From Myxococcales bacterium (GTDB lineage: Bacteria > Myxococcota_A > Polyangia > Polyangiales > Ga0077539): a stretch of DNA of 64,000 nt. The DNA is taken from assembly GCA_016793325.1 (NCBI GenBank), contig JAEUKI010000094.1:239736-303735 (forward strand), read 5' to 3'. Shown in pieces: positions 34,268 to 44,365 of this stretch. Below the pieces are notes generated by a model. The model was not told the origin of the DNA, searched no databases, and worked only from the letters and a program-made list of their open reading frames with translations. Each line of letters opens with the position of its first letter. Within the stretch, counting starts at the first letter, position 1. The position numbers and the translations under genes are program-made.

Positions 34268-35023
34268 GTGCGCTCCGAAGCAGAAGGCTTCTTTCGAGCA
34301 CTGCGCTCTGCGTACGAGACCGTGCTCATCTGTGGCCCCACCGTCGTCGACGCGGCCAGGCACACGATGACCATGGATCGCGCAGACGAGCGGCTCGAGC
34401 TCTGGTCGCGACGATTGCTCTCCGTCGCAGAGATTCAACTGACCGTCTCGGGCCGAGAGAACTACGACCCCTCGAAGTCGTACTTGCTCATGTCCAACCA
34501 CGCGTCGCACTTCGACGTGCCGGTGATCTTTCAGGCGTACAAGCGCCCCGTGCGCATGGTCGCGAAGAAAGAGCTCTTCGCGATCCCGCTGTTCGGAAGC
34601 GCGATGCGCGCCGCGGGATTTCCCGAGCTCGACCGCAAGGACCGCAAGAAGGCCATCGCCGCCCTCGACGCGGGCACCGCGCTCTTCGCCCAGGGAATCT
34701 CCCTGTGGATCGCGCCCGAAGGCACGCGCTCGCGCGACGGCGAGATGGGCTCGTTCAAGAAGGGCGGCTTCGTCCTCGCGCTCGAACACCAGCTCGAGAT
34801 CCTCCCCGTCGGCCTCGCGGGCACGCACGACGTGTTGGTTCCCGGCACCGTCGATGTGCGCAAGGGCGTGCGCGTGCACGCGCACTTCGCCGCTCCCATC
34901 GCACCCACGGCGCGCGAGTACTCCACCGAAGCGCGCGACGCGCTCATGGCTCGCGTCGAGCGATCGCTCAAAGACGCGCTCGCCGAAGCGAGAAATTCAC
35001 TGCGCGCGTCGCCCAATCGTTGA
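34268..35023 (+). CDS. 1-acyl-glycerol-3-phosphate acyltransferase (PlsC family)
   Basis: About 251 residues. Catalytic block I is SNHASHFDVP (HX4D) and block III is IAPEGTRSRDG. Block II resembles KKELFAIPLFG. The family transfers acyl chains to lysophosphatidic acid at the inner membrane. Start GTG 34268 gives MRSEAEGFFRALRS; TTG 34232 is possible. It is in the same direction as the ketoacyl-synthase-like gene, which may be functionally linked through acyl chains. PlsC proteins also acylate other lysolipids, so the substrate is open. Confidence 0.85.
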   Translation: MRSEAEGFFRALRSAYETVLICGPTVVDAARHTMTMDRADERLELWSRRLLSVAEIQLTVSGRENYDPSKSYLLMSNHASHFDVPVIFQAYKRPVRMVAKKELFAIPLFGSAMRAAGFPELDRKDRKKAIAALDAGTALFAQGISLWIAPEGTRSRDGEMGSFKKGGFVLALEHQLEILPVGLAGTHDVLVPGTVDVRKGVRVHAHFAAPIAPTAREYSTEARDALMARVERSLKDALAEARNSLRASPNR

Positions 35024-35104
35024 ATCATCGAGCACCCTTCGTACGTCCATCCCGCGCGGCCTCGCCTCGCCGCTTCACTCCCTCCCCCTCTCCGGACGAA
35101 CCGC

Positions 35105-35692
35105 GTGAACCACCACAAGAACCCCTGGCCCTTCGTCGTCCCCGTCGCAGGAGCCGCGCTCTTCGCAGCCTTCGCGACGAGCGCTCAATCGCGGCTCGAT
35201 CAACTTCGCGGAGGAGGCTCGAGCACGCCCTCGTTCAACAGCGACGCCGGCGCGGCCGACGCGCGACTCCAAGCCGCCAACGTCGGAAGCGGCTCGTCGC
35301 CCACAGAGTCTCGCGGCCCTTCGGGCGAGCTCCGCGGGACGACCGACGATCACCCCGAGGCCATCACCGGGCCCATCACCGAAGCCGACGCAGCCCGCGT
35401 CGTGCGCTCGAAGATGTCGCAGCTGCAGCCCTGCTACGACCGCGCGCGCACCGCAGATCGACGCTTGGGCGCGGTGCGCGTCAACCTACGGTTGACGATC
35501 GAGCGCGATGGGCGCCTGCGTCCACCGCAGGTCAACGCTGTCCCGGCCAACCCTGCGATCGTGACGTGCCTGACGACGGCGCTGTCCGCGATGACCTTCC
35601 CTCGCCCCGCGACGGCGCCGCTCGTGTTGCAGTATCCGTTGCAGTTCGCCCCGCCCGCGACGCCTCCGCGACGCCCCGCGGGCCGACGCTGA
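35105..35692 (+). CDS. AgmX/PglI C-terminal-domain protein
   Basis: 195 residues from GTG 35105. A hydrophobic segment (PFVVPVAGAALFAAF) near the N-terminus is a signal or anchor. A flexible Ser/Gly region runs to about residue 90. The C-terminal domain (about 95-180) has VVRSKMSQLQPCYDRA, VRVNLRLTIERDG and IVTCLTTALSAMTFP. This is the TonB-C-like AgmX/PglI pattern with its two cysteines, seen in myxobacterial gliding and cell-surface proteins. The domain likely sits in the periplasm. A direct role in motility cannot be claimed from this gene alone. Confidence 0.78.
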   Translation: MNHHKNPWPFVVPVAGAALFAAFATSAQSRLDQLRGGGSSTPSFNSDAGAADARLQAANVGSGSSPTESRGPSGELRGTTDDHPEAITGPITEADAARVVRSKMSQLQPCYDRARTADRRLGAVRVNLRLTIERDGRLRPPQVNAVPANPAIVTCLTTALSAMTFPRPATAPLVLQYPLQFAPPATPPRRPAGRR

Positions 35693-35764
35693 CACGCTGC
35701 GACAGAGCGCTCGCGCGCGACGGCGCTGCAATCGCGTCGTGAGCCCCGTACACTCCGTCGCGCC

Positions 35765-38671
35765 ATGCGACTGAAACCAGGACTCCTCTTCGCGATCGCC
35801 ACTTCGCTCGTCGCCTGTTCGCCACCGCCGACCCCGCCGCCGGACGCGAACAACAACGACAGCTCGACGATGGACGCGGCCGACAGCGCCTCGCCGTCGG
35901 ACGCGGGCAACGAGAGCGCCACGGACGTTCCATCGGACGTCGCCAACCCCACGACGATCGCCGAGATCCCCATCGGAACGACCGAGCGCGTGATGGGCCT
36001 CGACGGTCCCGTCGACGTCGTGATCGACCGCAACGGCTGGCCGCACATCTACGCGAGCTCGGTCCGCGACGTCGCGTTCGTGCAGGGATTTCTCTGCGCG
36101 CGCGACCGCATGCCGCAGATGGAGATGCTCCGTCGTCTCGCATCCGGGACGCTCGCCGAAGCCTTCGGCTCGCTCTCGCCGACGCTCATCGAGCAAGACC
36201 TCGCGATCCGCGTCGTCGGCCTCCGCCGCGCCGCGCAGCGCATGTGGGACGCGACGCCCATGAACACCCGCAGCCGCACGATCCTCGAGGCGTACTCGCG
36301 CGGCGTCAATCGTTGGCTCGCGGGCATCCGCGACGGCTCCCGCGCGAGCCCGCAGGGAACAGAGCTCGTCGTCAACGAGAGCACCCAAGACTGGACCCCC
36401 GTCGACTCGCTCACGATCGCGCGCTACCAGAGCTACTCGCTCAGCTACGACGCGGACAGCGACATCTCGCGCAGCGAGCTGCGCACGCGAGCCGAGACGC
36501 GCTTCGACATGGCCAACGCGATGACCGACCCCGCGCTCGCCGCGCGACGAGGCTTCGTGCTCGACTTCTTGCGCTTCGCGCCGGTGTCCGCCGAAGCGAC
36601 GGTGCCGGACTTCTACAGCACCTCGGGCATGATGCAGCAGTACCGGCCCGACGTGCGCGCGCCGAGGCTCTCGCAGCGCGTGTTCGACAACGCGCGAGGC
36701 TTTCTCGAGAACGCCAAGCGCGCGGCAGAGTTCTTGGGCGACCAGACGCGCGGGAGCAACAACTGGGTGGTGCACGGGTCCGCGACGATGAGCGGCGCGC
36801 CGATCCTGGCGAACGACCCGCACTTGTCGCTGACGTCACCGGCGGTTTGGTGGGGCGTTCACCTCACGATCGCGACGGGCGCGGACGCGGTCGACGTCGC
36901 GGGCACCGCGTTCCCGGGCATTCCTTGGGTCGTGATCGGATACAACCGACGCGTCGCGTGGGGCGTGACGACCGCGGGCTACGACGTGACCGATGCGTTC
37001 GCGGAGACGATCGTCCCGTGCACGATGGGCGGCGGCGACTGCGTCGTTCACAACGGCGGACAGGTGCGGATCGAGACGCTCACCGAGCGCGTCCCGACAG
37101 GGCCCGGAACGTTCTACGAAGCGCGCTTCGAAGTGGTCCCGCACCACGGGCTCATCATGCCGACGATCCGCGATCGCGCGCTCGTTCCGCGGACGGGAAC
37201 GACCGCGATCAGCATCGCGTGGACCGGCAACCAGCCGACGACCGAGCTCGAAGCGTTCTTGGACCTCTCGTACGCGCGCAACGTCACCGAGGCGCGCGCG
37301 GCCATCCGTCGCTTCGGCGTCGGCGCGCAGAACTTCGTCGTCGCCGACGTCGAAGGAAACACCGCGTACCAATCGAGCGCCATCATCCCCGTGCGCGGCG
37401 CGGGCGCGCTCACGTTCGTGAGCGACCCGACCGCCATGAATGCAGGCACCGGTAATTCACCGTGCTTCGTCCTGCCCGGCGACGGCACCGCAGACTGGAA
37501 CGGCAACGTCCCCCTCGATCAGATCCCGCAAGGCACCGGCTCCGCCACGCGCCCCTTCTTCGCCACGGCCAATCAAGATCAAGCGGGCGTCACGTTCGAC
37601 AACAACCCGCACAATGACAGGCACTACGTCGGCTGCGATTTCGCTGACGGAATTCGCCAGACCCGCATCGCCGAGCGCCTGCGCATGGGCACGCGCGTCA
37701 CCGTCGAAGACATGCAGCGCCTCCAGGGCGACAAGGTCATCTTGTACGGACGCAAGCTCCGACCGTTCTTGCAGGCCGCGATGACGCGCCTCGAGGCCGA
37801 GTGGGCCACGCCAGGGACGCACCCCGAGCTAGCCACGCTCGCCACGACGCTGCGGCCGCGCCAAGCCGCCCTGCGCGACGCTGCGATGCGCATGATGGCC
37901 TGGTCGCTCGACGGAGCTTCGGGCGTCCCGCACGCGATGACCGAGTCCGTCACCGAGGCCGAGCGCACGGACTCGATCGCGACGACGATCTTCCACGGAT
38001 GGATCGTGAAGCTCACGGACCTCGCGCTCGGAGACGAAATGGTCGCCCTCGGGTACGGCCGTCGCTCGTGGTCGAGCGAGCAAGGCCGCGCCGTTGTGTT
38101 CTTGCTCGAAAACGAGAACGCGATGTCCCCCGCGCAGCGCCCCCGCACGGGCAACGTCCTGTGGGACGACATCGCGACGAGCTCCGTCACCGAGACGCGC
38201 GACTACGTTCTCTTGCGCGCGTTCGACGAGGCGCTCACGCAGCTCGCGATGACCACGCGCACGAGCGACGTCACGATGTGGCGCTGGGGCAGCCTCCACA
38301 CGCTCACGCTCAACAGCATCGTGCCCGGACCGGGCGCTTCGCTGTCGATCCCGCCGTCGAGCGACACGATGTTTCCCAGCGGATTTCCCCGCGGCGGCGG
38401 CGTCGAAGTCGTGGACGCCTCGCACCCTGGCATCAGCGACTTCGACTTCCGCTACGGCTCGGGACCGTCGCAGCGCTTCGTCGTCGAACTCACGCCGACG
38501 GGCCCGCGCGGGTTCAACTCGCTGCCGGGCGGGCAGGCGTTCAGCCGCGGATCGCGCTTCCACCGCAACCTGATGGAGCTCTGGCGTCGAAACCAGTACT
38601 TCGCCGTCCCGCGCACCGAGCGCGAAGTGGTCGACGCGCGCGACTCGCGTCTGCGCTTCGAGCCCATGTAA
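35765..38671 (+). CDS. Penicillin-acylase-family Ntn hydrolase, lipoprotein
   Basis: 968 residues. Lipobox LVAC near residue 18, then an Asp/Ser/Pro linker to about 65. Family signature: GFLCARDRMPQMEMLR in the alpha part, then the autocatalytic junction RGSNNWVVHG where Ser331 becomes the N-terminal nucleophile of the beta subunit, and NDPHLSL after it. Members self-cleave and hydrolyse amide bonds in beta-lactams, acyl-homoserine lactones or other N-acyl amines. Acting outside the inner membrane as a lipoprotein is an inference. The next gene, 16 bases on, encodes a rhodanese. Confidence 0.93.
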   Translation: MRLKPGLLFAIATSLVACSPPPTPPPDANNNDSSTMDAADSASPSDAGNESATDVPSDVANPTTIAEIPIGTTERVMGLDGPVDVVIDRNGWPHIYASSVRDVAFVQGFLCARDRMPQMEMLRRLASGTLAEAFGSLSPTLIEQDLAIRVVGLRRAAQRMWDATPMNTRSRTILEAYSRGVNRWLAGIRDGSRASPQGTELVVNESTQDWTPVDSLTIARYQSYSLSYDADSDISRSELRTRAETRFDMANAMTDPALAARRGFVLDFLRFAPVSAEATVPDFYSTSGMMQQYRPDVRAPRLSQRVFDNARGFLENAKRAAEFLGDQTRGSNNWVVHGSATMSGAPILANDPHLSLTSPAVWWGVHLTIATGADAVDVAGTAFPGIPWVVIGYNRRVAWGVTTAGYDVTDAFAETIVPCTMGGGDCVVHNGGQVRIETLTERVPTGPGTFYEARFEVVPHHGLIMPTIRDRALVPRTGTTAISIAWTGNQPTTELEAFLDLSYARNVTEARAAIRRFGVGAQNFVVADVEGNTAYQSSAIIPVRGAGALTFVSDPTAMNAGTGNSPCFVLPGDGTADWNGNVPLDQIPQGTGSATRPFFATANQDQAGVTFDNNPHNDRHYVGCDFADGIRQTRIAERLRMGTRVTVEDMQRLQGDKVILYGRKLRPFLQAAMTRLEAEWATPGTHPELATLATTLRPRQAALRDAAMRMMAWSLDGASGVPHAMTESVTEAERTDSIATTIFHGWIVKLTDLALGDEMVALGYGRRSWSSEQGRAVVFLLENENAMSPAQRPRTGNVLWDDIATSSVTETRDYVLLRAFDEALTQLAMTTRTSDVTMWRWGSLHTLTLNSIVPGPGASLSIPPSSDTMFPSGFPRGGGVEVVDASHPGISDFDFRYGSGPSQRFVVELTPTGPRGFNSLPGGQAFSRGSRFHRNLMELWRRNQYFAVPRTEREVVDARDSRLRFEPM

Positions 38672-38687
38672 TCAAAGCGCCCCCGCC

Positions 38688-39014
38688 ATGATCCAAGAGA
38701 TCACAGCCAAAGAGCTCTCGCTGCGACTCGAGCGAGGCGAGCCCACGGTGCTCGTGGACGTGCGGCAACCGTGGGAGTTCGAGTTCGGCGCCATCGCGGG
38801 CTCGAAGCTCATCCCGCTCAACGAGCTCGCGCAGCGCGTGGGCGAGATCGAAGCGCCGAGCGGCGCGATGATCGTCACGGTGTGCCATCACGGCGTGCGC
38901 AGCATGCACGCGGCGATCTTCCTCGCGCGCAGCGGACTCGAAAACGTGTGCTCCCTCGCGGGCGGCACCGACGCCTGGTCCGTCGACGTCGACCCCGCGC
39001 TCCCCCGCTACTGA
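38688..39014 (+). CDS. Single-domain rhodanese (sulfurtransferase-like)
   Basis: 108 residues, one rhodanese domain. The active-site loop is VTVCHHGVRS with Cys near residue 66, preceded by the DVRQPWEFEFG motif. Such proteins move sulfane sulfur onto acceptors such as cyanide, thioredoxin or proteins. No signal, so cytoplasmic. It follows the acylase gene after 16 bases on the same strand and is bounded downstream by a strong two-way hairpin. No sulfur gene nearby. Confidence 0.88.
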   Translation: MIQEITAKELSLRLERGEPTVLVDVRQPWEFEFGAIAGSKLIPLNELAQRVGEIEAPSGAMIVTVCHHGVRSMHAAIFLARSGLENVCSLAGGTDAWSVDVDPALPRY

Positions 39015-39090
39015 GCGACGCGCTCGAACGCGAGCGCGGCCAACAGAGGGCTGAGCCGCTGTAACGAGGGGGGAAAGGGAGAAATGACGA

Positions 39091-39133
39091 ACCCCCGATC
39101 CGCCATCATTTGGTCCGACGGTGGATCGGGGGT
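39091..39133. terminator. Bidirectional terminator between convergent genes
   Basis: The inverted repeat ACCCCCGATCCGCC (39091-39104) and GGTGGATCGGGGGT (39120-39133) forms a 14-bp stem with one GU pair and a 15-base loop. It lies between the rhodanese stop and the metzincin stop, in a 206-bp convergent gap. Confidence 0.7.
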
Positions 39134-39220
39134 CTGTCTGTTCTTCGAGCGCCGCGGGGGCTCTCGTGGGCGTCGAGGGAGCGTCGAGGAGGAGTAATCG
39201 TCCCTCTTCGCCCTACGAGA

Positions 39221-42200
39221 TCACTCGTCCTCGCTCAGCGAGCCACGGCCGCCAACTTGGCCGCCGGTGCCGAAGCGCGCGTTGAGCACGCGCATGATGT
39301 TGAGCAAGTCGACGTACTGCTGCAAGCGCTGGAACGCCGTGTTGCGAGCGGGCGTGTTGGCCGCCTGCGAGTTGGCGAAGCGGAGCAGGTCGTTGGCGCG
39401 CAGGATCATACGCGCAGCGACACCGCGCTCGCCCGGGTAGTTCGTTCCGTCGGCGGCCATCGGACGCGCGGCTTCACGAACAGAGACACCCGGATCGAGG
39501 TTGGTCGCGCCCGGCGTCTGCGTCGCCTGCTTGATCGCGCGGTACGTCAGACCCGTGACCGGATCGGTGAACGTAACCGTCGCGCCCGCGGGCAGCGTGG
39601 CGGCGAAGGGATCGCCGTCCGCCCACAGACGGGCGCTCTGCGTGAAGCGCTGGTCGTACGAGCCCGAGAGGCCCGCCATGGCGTAGACCGCCGACCAGAG
39701 CGTGGTGGTGAACCCGAGGTTCGGGTTGACCGGCGTGAGCGCCGGGTTGCGGCCGTTCTGGCCAGGGCCCGTGCCTTGCGGGAGGTTGAGCAACGCCATG
39801 TTGAGGCGCTGCATCGTCACGTTGCGGCCAGGGTTGACCGCGAGCGGTCCGATGTCGGCGTTGTCCTCCGAGAGGATCGAGCCGAACAGGCGCAGCGTCT
39901 GGCCCGGGTACACCGTGTAGACGTTGACCTGGTAGCTGCGGAGGTCCTGATCGAGGTCGCGGTTCACGGCGTACACGAACGTGTCCGTCATGTAGTTCAG
40001 CGCCATGATCTTGTCGTAGTACGAGCCCGCGTTGACGAGGCGCTCGCGCCAGAAGCGACCCGAGGCGTAGTCCCAGGTCGACTGGAACTGACGGCCCTCG
40101 CCGATCGGCATTTCGAAGGCGCCGTTCTGACCGAACGCAGCTTCGTCGAAGAAGCGCTGTCCGTCCTCGGGACGCGTACGCAGCGCGTACACGGCGCCGA
40201 AGCGGCTCCACTCGGGCATGAGCAGTGCGCTCGTGAGCGTGTTGAACATCGTCGCCGTGCCGAGCGCCTGAGCGACGCCAGCGGGCTGCGACTTCCACTC
40301 GTTGTAGTTCGTCACCGCAGAGAAGATGCTGCGGTAGAAGTTCTCGTAGATGCCCGCGACACGCATGATGTAGTACATGTTGTCGAGGTATCGACCCATC
40401 ATGCGGCCGACGTAGCCGTTGATGGTGAACGAAGCGCGCTCGCGGCCGAAGCTCGAGAAGGGGTAGTAATCGAGGTAGCGCGTGCTGAAGTAGCGCATGA
40501 CTTCGTAGAAGTCGGCGCCCGCGTCGTAGCGGCTGTTGTACCAGTACACACCCGCGTAGTCGTCCGTCTCGAAGCGGTACGGGACGAGGAGGAAGGCGCC
40601 CGCCGAGCCATCGCGGCCACGCGTGGCCTCGTTGGTGTGGTCAGGATCCCAGTTGAAGCCGTTGTACGCGACCTTGCGGGTCTCGTGGAGGAACACCGGG
40701 AAGCGGTTCGCCTGCGTGAGGCGCGGGTACTGACCCGTGAGGGTCACGCCCGGGTGCACTTCCTGAGCGCGGCTCTCCGTTCCGACCACCGAGGGGATCT
40801 CGGTGTAGTGGAAGCTCGTGAGGCGCAAGCTCGCGGCCGTGCCCGTTCCGAGAAGACCGAACGAGAGCGGCTGCTGTCCGGCACCCGAGTAGGTGTTGAA
40901 CAGGTTGAGCGCGCGATCGCGGTTCGCGACCTGGTCGAACGCTTCGACCATGTTCACGTACCCGTGCATCACGAACGCGTAGTCGTAGCGTCCGAGGCCG
41001 CGGCCTTCGACGGTCTTGTAGTCCATGACCGACGAGTACGCGACGCCCTCTTCGCCGAGGTCCTGCTCCTGCTGCGAGATCGCCGGCTCACCAGCCGCTT
41101 CGTACTCCCAGCGAGGACGGATCATGTTCGAGTTGTTGTTGTGGCGCGCTGCGCGGATCGCCCAGTAGCGATCGTTGTAGTTGATCGCGTCCGCAGACGA
41201 AGCGAAGTTGTGGCGCTGTCCGATCGAGTGACCGAGCTCGTGGAGCGTCACCGGGTAGTGGATGTAGTTGACCATCCAGAGGCGCGCCTGGGCCCAGTCG
41301 ATCGAGCCGTCCGCCGCGCGGAAGTTCCACTCGCGACCGAAGTCGACGCCGTACGGAACGCGGTTCTCCTTGAACTGCGTGAGGTAGAACTTGAGCTCGT
41401 CGTCGTCGAAGCGCGCGGCTTGATCGTGGTCCATGCCGCACTGGTGCTCGGACATGTGGGCCTCGATCGCGCGCTGGATCTGGCGCGTGCGGAGGTTCCA
41501 CCGGCGAGCAGGCGACGCTGCGTCGCGCGCGGCCGGGAGCACGCCAGACAGGCGCGGGTCCTGTCCGCCGAGCGCGAGCTGCGCGTTGTTCATCATGCGG
41601 TCTTCGATCTCGGTGCCCGCGATGCGCTGCATCTGCGAGGCGAGGTCGCGCTGGCCGTTCACGAGGATCGGCGAGTCACCGCGTCGGTTCCACTGGTGGA
41701 TTCCGTTGTAACGGAACGCCGCTTCCGACAGCGAACCCGTGCGCGGATCGCGCGCGAGGTCGTTGATGTTGAGCGCGCCAGCGCCAGCACGAATGCCGAC
41801 TTCAGCGCCCGAAGCGCCCTGCTGGCTCTGCGTGTCCTGCGCGAGGTGATCCATGCGCGAAGCCGCGACGATCGCGTCGAGCTCGTGCTGGCTGCGCGGG
41901 CCCTGCACCAACGTGCGCATCGCAGGCAGGTTCGAGCCCGCCGAGCCCGGAACGTCACCAGCGCCACCACGAGCCTCGCGGCCCGCGTTTTCGCCGAGTC
42001 CCGGGTACTGCTCGCGGAGGCTCTCGCCGTTGGCGATCGCGTCCGGAGCAATCTCACCGTTGAGCACGCGGAGGATGTCGATCGTGTTGTTCGTCGACAG
42101 GTCGCTCACCGTGATCCACTGCGCGCCACGCGCCGAGAAGACCTCGCCAGTCTCCGGATCACCCGTGATGTTCGCGAGACCCCACGAGCCCTGACGATCG

Positions 42201-44056
42201 TACTCGTTGATGTTCGCGATCATCGAGTAGCGAAGGTCGCCGAGACGCGCGGACGTTCCTTGCGGACCGCACGCCTCGAGGTCCCAGCCAGCGGCATGCG
42301 CGGCGTCGACTTCGGCCTGCGTGTGCGCGCCGGGTCGGCTCTGGTCGGTGCCCCACACAGGGTTGTGGCAGCCGACGAACACGAACTGCGCGTCCTGCGT
42401 GGTGACCGAGCCCGAAGCACCGTTAATCGTCTGTCCCTGCGTGGTGCCACCGTCGAAGAGGGCGTTCGCGTAGCGCATCTCGTCGCGCTTGAGCGGGTCG
42501 AACGCGCGGTAGCGATCGCACGTGCTCTTGTCGGACACGCCAGGATCCAAGATGCACTCGCGGCGGCGCGCTTCGGCGACCGTCTCGGAGAACACTCGGT
42601 TCCAATCGCGAACGATCTGCTCGGTCGCGGGCATGATGCGCTCGGGGTACGCCTGCGAGAGGTGGTACGGGATCGGACGCACCTGGCGATCGCGGAAGGG
42701 CAACAAGCACACGCCGTTGCCGTCGCCGCGGAAGTACGACGCGCCCGTGTCGCAGCGAGCGCCGCGGTTCACGTTGGCTTCGCCGCAGTCCGAGTCCTGT
42801 CGGCAGAGCGCGAAGCGATCGACGCACACGCCGCCGCTGCCCGACGGCGCCTGCAAGCACTCAGCCGTGCGCGAGACCGCCTGGCACTCCGTCGAAATGA
42901 CGTCCGGGCCCGTGATGTTCGTGCACGTCGCCGAAGCTGGGAGTTCTCCACCCGCGAGGCCGGTCGTCCCGGTGCGCCGCATGTGGTGCTGCATCCACAG
43001 GTTGTGGCGGTGCGCGAAGTGACGGCGGTCCGTGTTGAGGATGTCGCCGCGATCGCGGTTGTATCCGAGACGGCCGGCCTCGAAGAAGCCGAAGCGATCC
43101 ATCCGGAGACCGTCGATGGCCTGCGCCTCGTAGTCGCGGTTCGGATCGAGCCGCATGAACGAGATACGCAGGTGAACGTCCGCCGGGTTGCACGACTCGA
43201 CCGAGCGATCGGTGAGCAAGCAGGCCGGCAGGTTCGGGTAGCCCCACTGCGCGAGGTTGACCTCTTCGGGGTGCAGCGTCATCCGGTTGGTGACGTCGAA
43301 GTAGGTCAGCGTGTTGGGCTGGGCGTTGAACGTCTCGTAGTTGAAGACGGGGGCGTTGGGGTCCGTCGGGTCGTTGATGTAGACCGGCGTCGGCGCCGCG
43401 CGGACCTTGCCAGTCCACTCGGCAAACGACATCGCCGAGTAGCCACCGACGAGGTTCTGCGACCAGTCGATGCGCATGTAACGGCGCTGGTACCAGGGAC
43501 GATCCGCGCCGTTCTCCTCGACGACGTTGAGCTCTTCACCCGTCTGCGGGTTGTACGAGCGACGAATGTCGAAGTGCGACTGGATGCGATAGATCGCGAG
43601 GATTTCGCCTGCGCGCGGGTTGCCCGAGATGTTGCGCTCGTTGTCGCTCGCGCGCGGATTGGCCGAGCCGACCACGCCCTCGGCGCGGTTGAGTCGGTCG
43701 TACGCGAGACGCGCGACGAGAAAGCCCTCGGTGACTTCCCAGTTGATCTTCTCGACCTGGGTGTACCAGGACAATCCCTGCAGACCCGTGGTCGCAGGCT
43801 TGTCGACGATCGTGATCTGGTGCGCCCAGATCGGCTCGCGACGCAGATCCGCGGACGTGAGCTGCTGCGGCGTGCGTCCAGCACGCGAGAGCAGGTCGTA
43901 CTGCACCGGGATGAGCTGCGTCTTGTCCAGAAAATCAGGCTGGACCCGGTTGATCGCGGGACGCTCTTGCGCGCAGCCCGCCGACATCCCCGCTCCCGCG
44001 AGGATCGTCGAGAGACCGAATGCGAAGCGCATCCGCTGACTCCATCGAGAACCCAT
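39221..44056 (-). CDS. Giant lipoprotein zinc metalloprotease (metzincin clan)
   Basis: 1611 residues; a strong GAGGAGG site precedes ATG 44056. Lipobox SAGC near residue 28. The zinc motif HELGHSIGQRH (His939, His943 and His949 with Glu940) and a downstream Met-turn SVMDYKT (Met1011) define a metzincin with HExxHxxGxxH. The first 900 residues hold Tyr/Arg/Asn-rich beta repeats, two cysteine-rich patches (RTAECLQAPSGSGGVCVD), and no other domain I can name. The last 600 are also beta-rich. It would be outside the cytoplasmic membrane, on the outer membrane surface if it is sorted. The size is far above most metzincins. Confidence 0.88.
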   Translation of the reverse strand: MGSRWSQRMRFAFGLSTILAGAGMSAGCAQERPAINRVQPDFLDKTQLIPVQYDLLSRAGRTPQQLTSADLRREPIWAHQITIVDKPATTGLQGLSWYTQVEKINWEVTEGFLVARLAYDRLNRAEGVVGSANPRASDNERNISGNPRAGEILAIYRIQSHFDIRRSYNPQTGEELNVVEENGADRPWYQRRYMRIDWSQNLVGGYSAMSFAEWTGKVRAAPTPVYINDPTDPNAPVFNYETFNAQPNTLTYFDVTNRMTLHPEEVNLAQWGYPNLPACLLTDRSVESCNPADVHLRISFMRLDPNRDYEAQAIDGLRMDRFGFFEAGRLGYNRDRGDILNTDRRHFAHRHNLWMQHHMRRTGTTGLAGGELPASATCTNITGPDVISTECQAVSRTAECLQAPSGSGGVCVDRFALCRQDSDCGEANVNRGARCDTGASYFRGDGNGVCLLPFRDRQVRPIPYHLSQAYPERIMPATEQIVRDWNRVFSETVAEARRRECILDPGVSDKSTCDRYRAFDPLKRDEMRYANALFDGGTTQGQTINGASGSVTTQDAQFVFVGCHNPVWGTDQSRPGAHTQAEVDAAHAAGWDLEACGPQGTSARLGDLRYSMIANINEYDRQGSWGLANITGDPETGEVFSARGAQWITVSDLSTNNTIDILRVLNGEIAPDAIANGESLREQYPGLGENAGREARGGAGDVPGSAGSNLPAMRTLVQGPRSQHELDAIVAASRMDHLAQDTQSQQGASGAEVGIRAGAGALNINDLARDPRTGSLSEAAFRYNGIHQWNRRGDSPILVNGQRDLASQMQRIAGTEIEDRMMNNAQLALGGQDPRLSGVLPAARDAASPARRWNLRTRQIQRAIEAHMSEHQCGMDHDQAARFDDDELKFYLTQFKENRVPYGVDFGREWNFRAADGSIDWAQARLWMVNYIHYPVTLHELGHSIGQRHNFASSADAINYNDRYWAIRAARHNNNSNMIRPRWEYEAAGEPAISQQEQDLGEEGVAYSSVMDYKTVEGRGLGRYDYAFVMHGYVNMVEAFDQVANRDRALNLFNTYSGAGQQPLSFGLLGTGTAASLRLTSFHYTEIPSVVGTESRAQEVHPGVTLTGQYPRLTQANRFPVFLHETRKVAYNGFNWDPDHTNEATRGRDGSAGAFLLVPYRFETDDYAGVYWYNSRYDAGADFYEVMRYFSTRYLDYYPFSSFGRERASFTINGYVGRMMGRYLDNMYYIMRVAGIYENFYRSIFSAVTNYNEWKSQPAGVAQALGTATMFNTLTSALLMPEWSRFGAVYALRTRPEDGQRFFDEAAFGQNGAFEMPIGEGRQFQSTWDYASGRFWRERLVNAGSYYDKIMALNYMTDTFVYAVNRDLDQDLRSYQVNVYTVYPGQTLRLFGSILSEDNADIGPLAVNPGRNVTMQRLNMALLNLPQGTGPGQNGRNPALTPVNPNLGFTTTLWSAVYAMAGLSGSYDQRFTQSARLWADGDPFAATLPAGATVTFTDPVTGLTYRAIKQATQTPGATNLDPGVSVREAARPMAADGTNYPGERGVAARMILRANDLLRFANSQAANTPARNTAFQRLQQYVDLLNIMRVLNARFGTGGQVGGRGSLSEDE

Positions 44057-44365
44057 CTATTCCTCCTCGTGCTGGCTCCTTCCCGGGAGCCTCAGTGCTC
44101 CTGGAGGAAGGACAGCTGTTCGAATCGTTCAACTACACACCACGACGTGGACCCTACGCCGTGACAAGCAGTCTCCTGCAGGGCCGGTGCCATACCCCCA
44201 GACCCCAGAAAACTCAATGCTCCGTGAAGGCAATCACACGGTTATTCCCGGCGCTGTTAGTTTCCTGACGGGCGAGCGGTCGACAAAACCCCATCGGACA
44301 CACACCTCGCACACTGATCAAATACTCAGTATGCGCTCCGTGGCCGCCCCGACACGCCTTCGCTG
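44057..44365. other. 309-bp gene-free promoter region
   Basis: Lower in GC than its flanks. It holds the GAGGAGG site of the metzincin gene at its left end, a GGAGC/GCTCC hairpin near 44090-44105, and a small palindrome ATACTCAGTAT at 44322-44332. It should contain the metzincin promoter on the minus strand; I see no confident -35/-10 pair and no gene. Confidence 0.5.

Noticed and set aside
39110..44164. A 1684-codon open frame on the plus strand
   Set aside because: It is antisense to the metzincin gene and consists of Arg/Val/Glu runs created by GC-rich codon bias. The minus strand has the signal peptide, ribosome-binding site and catalytic motifs.
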